Assembly: GCF_001294645.1 (NCBI RefSeq)
Contig: NZ_CP011868.1
Coordinates: 5,952,001 to 6,016,000, forward strand
Origin: Pseudonocardia sp. HH130629-09
Lineage (GTDB): Bacteria; Actinomycetota; Actinomycetes; Mycobacteriales; Pseudonocardiaceae
DNA length: 64,000 nucleotides
Direction: 5' to 3'
This document shows positions 62,555 to 64,000 of this stretch, piece by piece. The first letter of the stretch is position 1. Every line of letters starts with the position of its first letter. The notes beneath the pieces were generated by a model. That model was not told the DNA's origin. It ran no database searches and saw only the letters and a program-made list of their open reading frames with translations. Position numbers and translations under genes: made by a program.

Positions 62555-62650
62555 GGGGGTGTTGCCCTCCGATAGAGGTGAGTCGAGTGATCGGATGCGG
62601 TGCCCGCGACGGACGCCCGGCAACCCTGCGCCGGACTCACCGACCCGACC

Positions 62651-62677
62651 TTGGCACTCCACGGACACGAGTGCCAG
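62651..62677. promoter_or_regulatory. CIRCE element, gene-proximal
   Basis: GCACTC (62654-62659), 9-bp spacer, GAGTGC (62669-62674) with flanking TTG/CAG. This matches the HrcA operator with slightly degenerate outer bases. It lies ~100 bp upstream of the groEL start. Confidence 0.88.
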
Positions 62678-62696
62678 TGGATGCTAAGCCCGTTTC

Positions 62697-62721
62697 TAGC
62701 ACTCGCCCGTGGAGAGTGCAA
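62697..62721. promoter_or_regulatory. CIRCE element, gene-distal
   Basis: TAGCACTC (62697-62704), 9-bp spacer, GAGTGCAA (62714-62721), very close to the TTAGCACTC-N9-GAGTGCTAA consensus. It is 43 bp centre-to-centre from the first element, about four helical turns. Confidence 0.92.
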
Positions 62722-62771
62722 GCGGGCCCGCCCGGCTGCGGGCCTCGCGCGGGGGCGGGCAGGATGGGGTC

Positions 62772-64000
62772 ATGAGCACCTGGTCGCAGGCCGGTCCGCG
62801 CACCGTCTCCGAGCATGCCGCGGCGGTCGCGGCCCTGCTCCCGCCGACCGGGACCGAGCAGGTCGCGCTGGCCGAGGCGAGCGGCCGGGTGTTGGCCGAG
62901 GACCTGACGGCGGGCGTCGCGCTGCCGCCCTTCGACAACTCCGCGATGGACGGCTACGCGGTGCGCGCCGGGGAGCTGGCCGGTGCCTCCCCCGGGGCGC
63001 CGCTGGAGTTCGCGGTGTCGACCGACATCCCGGCCGGGCGCACCGACGTCCCCGGGCTGGCGCCGGGCACGGTCGCCCGGATCATGACGGGTGCCCCGGT
63101 GCCCGCGGGTGCCGACGCGATCGTGCCGGTGGAGCGGACCGACGCCGGCGTCGAGCGGGTCCGTATCACCGAGGCCCCCGAGGTGGGCGCGTTCGTGCGC
63201 CGGGCGGGGGAGGACGCGGCGGCCGGCGCCGTCGTGTTGCGGGCCGGGACCGTGCTGGCCGCCCCCCAGATCGGGCTCGCCGCCGCCGTCGGCCGGGCGG
63301 AGCTGCCGGTGCGCCGCCGCCCGCACGTGCTGGTGCTGTCCACCGGCTCGGAGCTCGTCGCCCCGGGGGGCCCGCTGGAGCCGGGACAGATCTACGAGTC
63401 CAACGGCACGATGCTCGCCGTCGCGGTCCGGGAGGCCGGCGGGACCGCCGAGCAGCTGTCCTTCGTCCCCGACGACGTCGAGCGGTTCCGGGCGGTGCTC
63501 GCGGAGCGGGTCGGCGAGGGCGTGGACCTGGTCCTCACCTCCGGCGGGGTGAGCGCGGGCGCCTACGAGGTCGTCAAGGACGCCATGACCGGCCACGGCG
63601 TGGAGTTCGGCAAGGTCGCGATGCAGCCCGGCGGCCCACAGGGCTGCGGACTACTCGAGCTGGGCGGGGTCGAGGTCGCCACTGTCACCCTGCCCGGGAA
63701 CCCGGTGAGCTCGCAGGTGTCCTTCGAGGTGTTCGTCCGGCCCGCGCTCCGGGCGGCGGTCGGCCATCCCGCGCCGGCGCGGCCGGTGGTGACGGCGCGA
63801 CTGTCCGGGGCGCTGTCGTCACCCGCCGGGCGCCGCCAGTTCCGGCGCGGTCTGCTCGACGCCGCCGCCGGGACCGTGTCGGAGGTGGGATCCGCCGGGT
63901 CGCACCTGATCGCGGCGCTCGCCAGGGCCGACTGCCTGATCGACCTGCCCGCCGACACGACCGCCGTCGCCGACGGCGAGCAGGCCGCGGTCTGGCTGCT
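62772..64000 (+). CDS. moeA: molybdopterin molybdenumtransferase (3' end outside window)
   Basis: The first ~409 codons of MoeA, which inserts molybdate into adenylated molybdopterin. Signatures are PPFDNSAMDGYAVRAGEL, the substrate region MTGAPVPAGADAIVPVE, VLVLSTGSELVAPGG with YESNGTMLA, LVLTSGGVSAGAYEVVKD and TLPGNPVSSQVSFEVFVRP. The ATG at 62772 begins MSTWSQAGPRTVSEHAAAV, giving the normal length. The gene continues past the right edge. It complements moaC, mogA and moaE at 44-45 kb. Confidence 0.95.
   Translation, partial: MSTWSQAGPRTVSEHAAAVAALLPPTGTEQVALAEASGRVLAEDLTAGVALPPFDNSAMDGYAVRAGELAGASPGAPLEFAVSTDIPAGRTDVPGLAPGTVARIMTGAPVPAGADAIVPVERTDAGVERVRITEAPEVGAFVRRAGEDAAAGAVVLRAGTVLAAPQIGLAAAVGRAELPVRRRPHVLVLSTGSELVAPGGPLEPGQIYESNGTMLAVAVREAGGTAEQLSFVPDDVERFRAVLAERVGEGVDLVLTSGGVSAGAYEVVKDAMTGHGVEFGKVAMQPGGPQGCGLLELGGVEVATVTLPGNPVSSQVSFEVFVRPALRAAVGHPAPARPVVTARLSGALSSPAGRRQFRRGLLDAAAGTVSEVGSAGSHLIAALARADCLIDLPADTTAVADGEQAAVWL

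Overview
The window comes from a very high-GC actinobacterium, most plausibly a Pseudonocardia-like member of the Pseudonocardiales. This is an inference from the codon bias, the many GTG starts, a conservon (cvn) operon, two Rpf-type proteins, a 13E12/DUF222 HNH protein with a LexA box, a stand-alone groEL behind two CIRCE elements, and a gene order matching the mycobacterial XPB-moaC-mog-moaE-rpf neighbourhood. It looks chromosomal. No phage, insertion sequence, CRISPR array, tRNA or rRNA was seen.

Layout. 0-6 kb: the end of hppD facing an amidase, a MoxR ATPase + VWA pair, a membrane protein, a broken uppP and a DedA protein. 6.4-10.8 kb: a MimR-like regulator divergent from amidohydrolase, DUF59 and alcohol dehydrogenase genes. 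These are the accessory genes normally found beside propane/butane-type diiron monooxygenases, but no monooxygenase is present. 10.9-13.8 kb: a MarR regulator divergent from a luciferase-like monooxygenase, an FMN reductase and a VOC protein. 13.8-16.6 kb: an anchored M15-like protein, an alpha/beta hydrolase and a disordered membrane protein. 16.7-20.3 kb: a tight operon of an Fe(II)/2-oxoglutarate oxygenase, a carnitine/choline-type acyltransferase and an epimerase/dehydrogenase; this is the least familiar system here. 20.5-22 kb: tatA, an SDR and a small Cys-rich protein. 22.3-25.6 kb: ectABC and a frameshifted ectD. 25.6-28.7 kb: an SGNH hydrolase and two membrane proteins.

28.7-31.7 kb: thiE divergent from a TPP riboswitch-thiO-thiS-thiG operon. 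31.8-35.5 kb: a gamma-carbonic anhydrase, a membrane protein, a methyltransferase remnant and an SOS-box-controlled HNH protein, among dispersed palindromes and an 8-bp tandem repeat. 35.6-39.4 kb: an ErcA-like iron alcohol dehydrogenase with a histidine kinase and response regulator. 39.5-42.7 kb: CoxD/CoxE/XdhC-type maturation genes for a molybdenum hydroxylase whose structural genes are not here. 43-47.4 kb: two rpf genes (one with an in-frame TGA), moaC-mogA-moaE, a MobA-like transferase and a 60-residue protein. 47.5-58.1 kb: an Rv0862c-like helicase-associated protein and XPB helicase, separated by cvnABCD. 58.2-64 kb: small membrane proteins, a PspC protein, a DinB/MDMPI protein with a divergent WYL regulator, groEL and the start of moeA.

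Two themes cut across the regions. First, several conserved genes are disrupted (uppP, the DUF59 gene, ectD and rpf1). Some may be base-call errors, but uppP has also lost its 3' third and so appears truly broken. Second, a perfect 16-bp palindrome, GCGTTCCGCGGAACGC, occurs seven times, always between genes.
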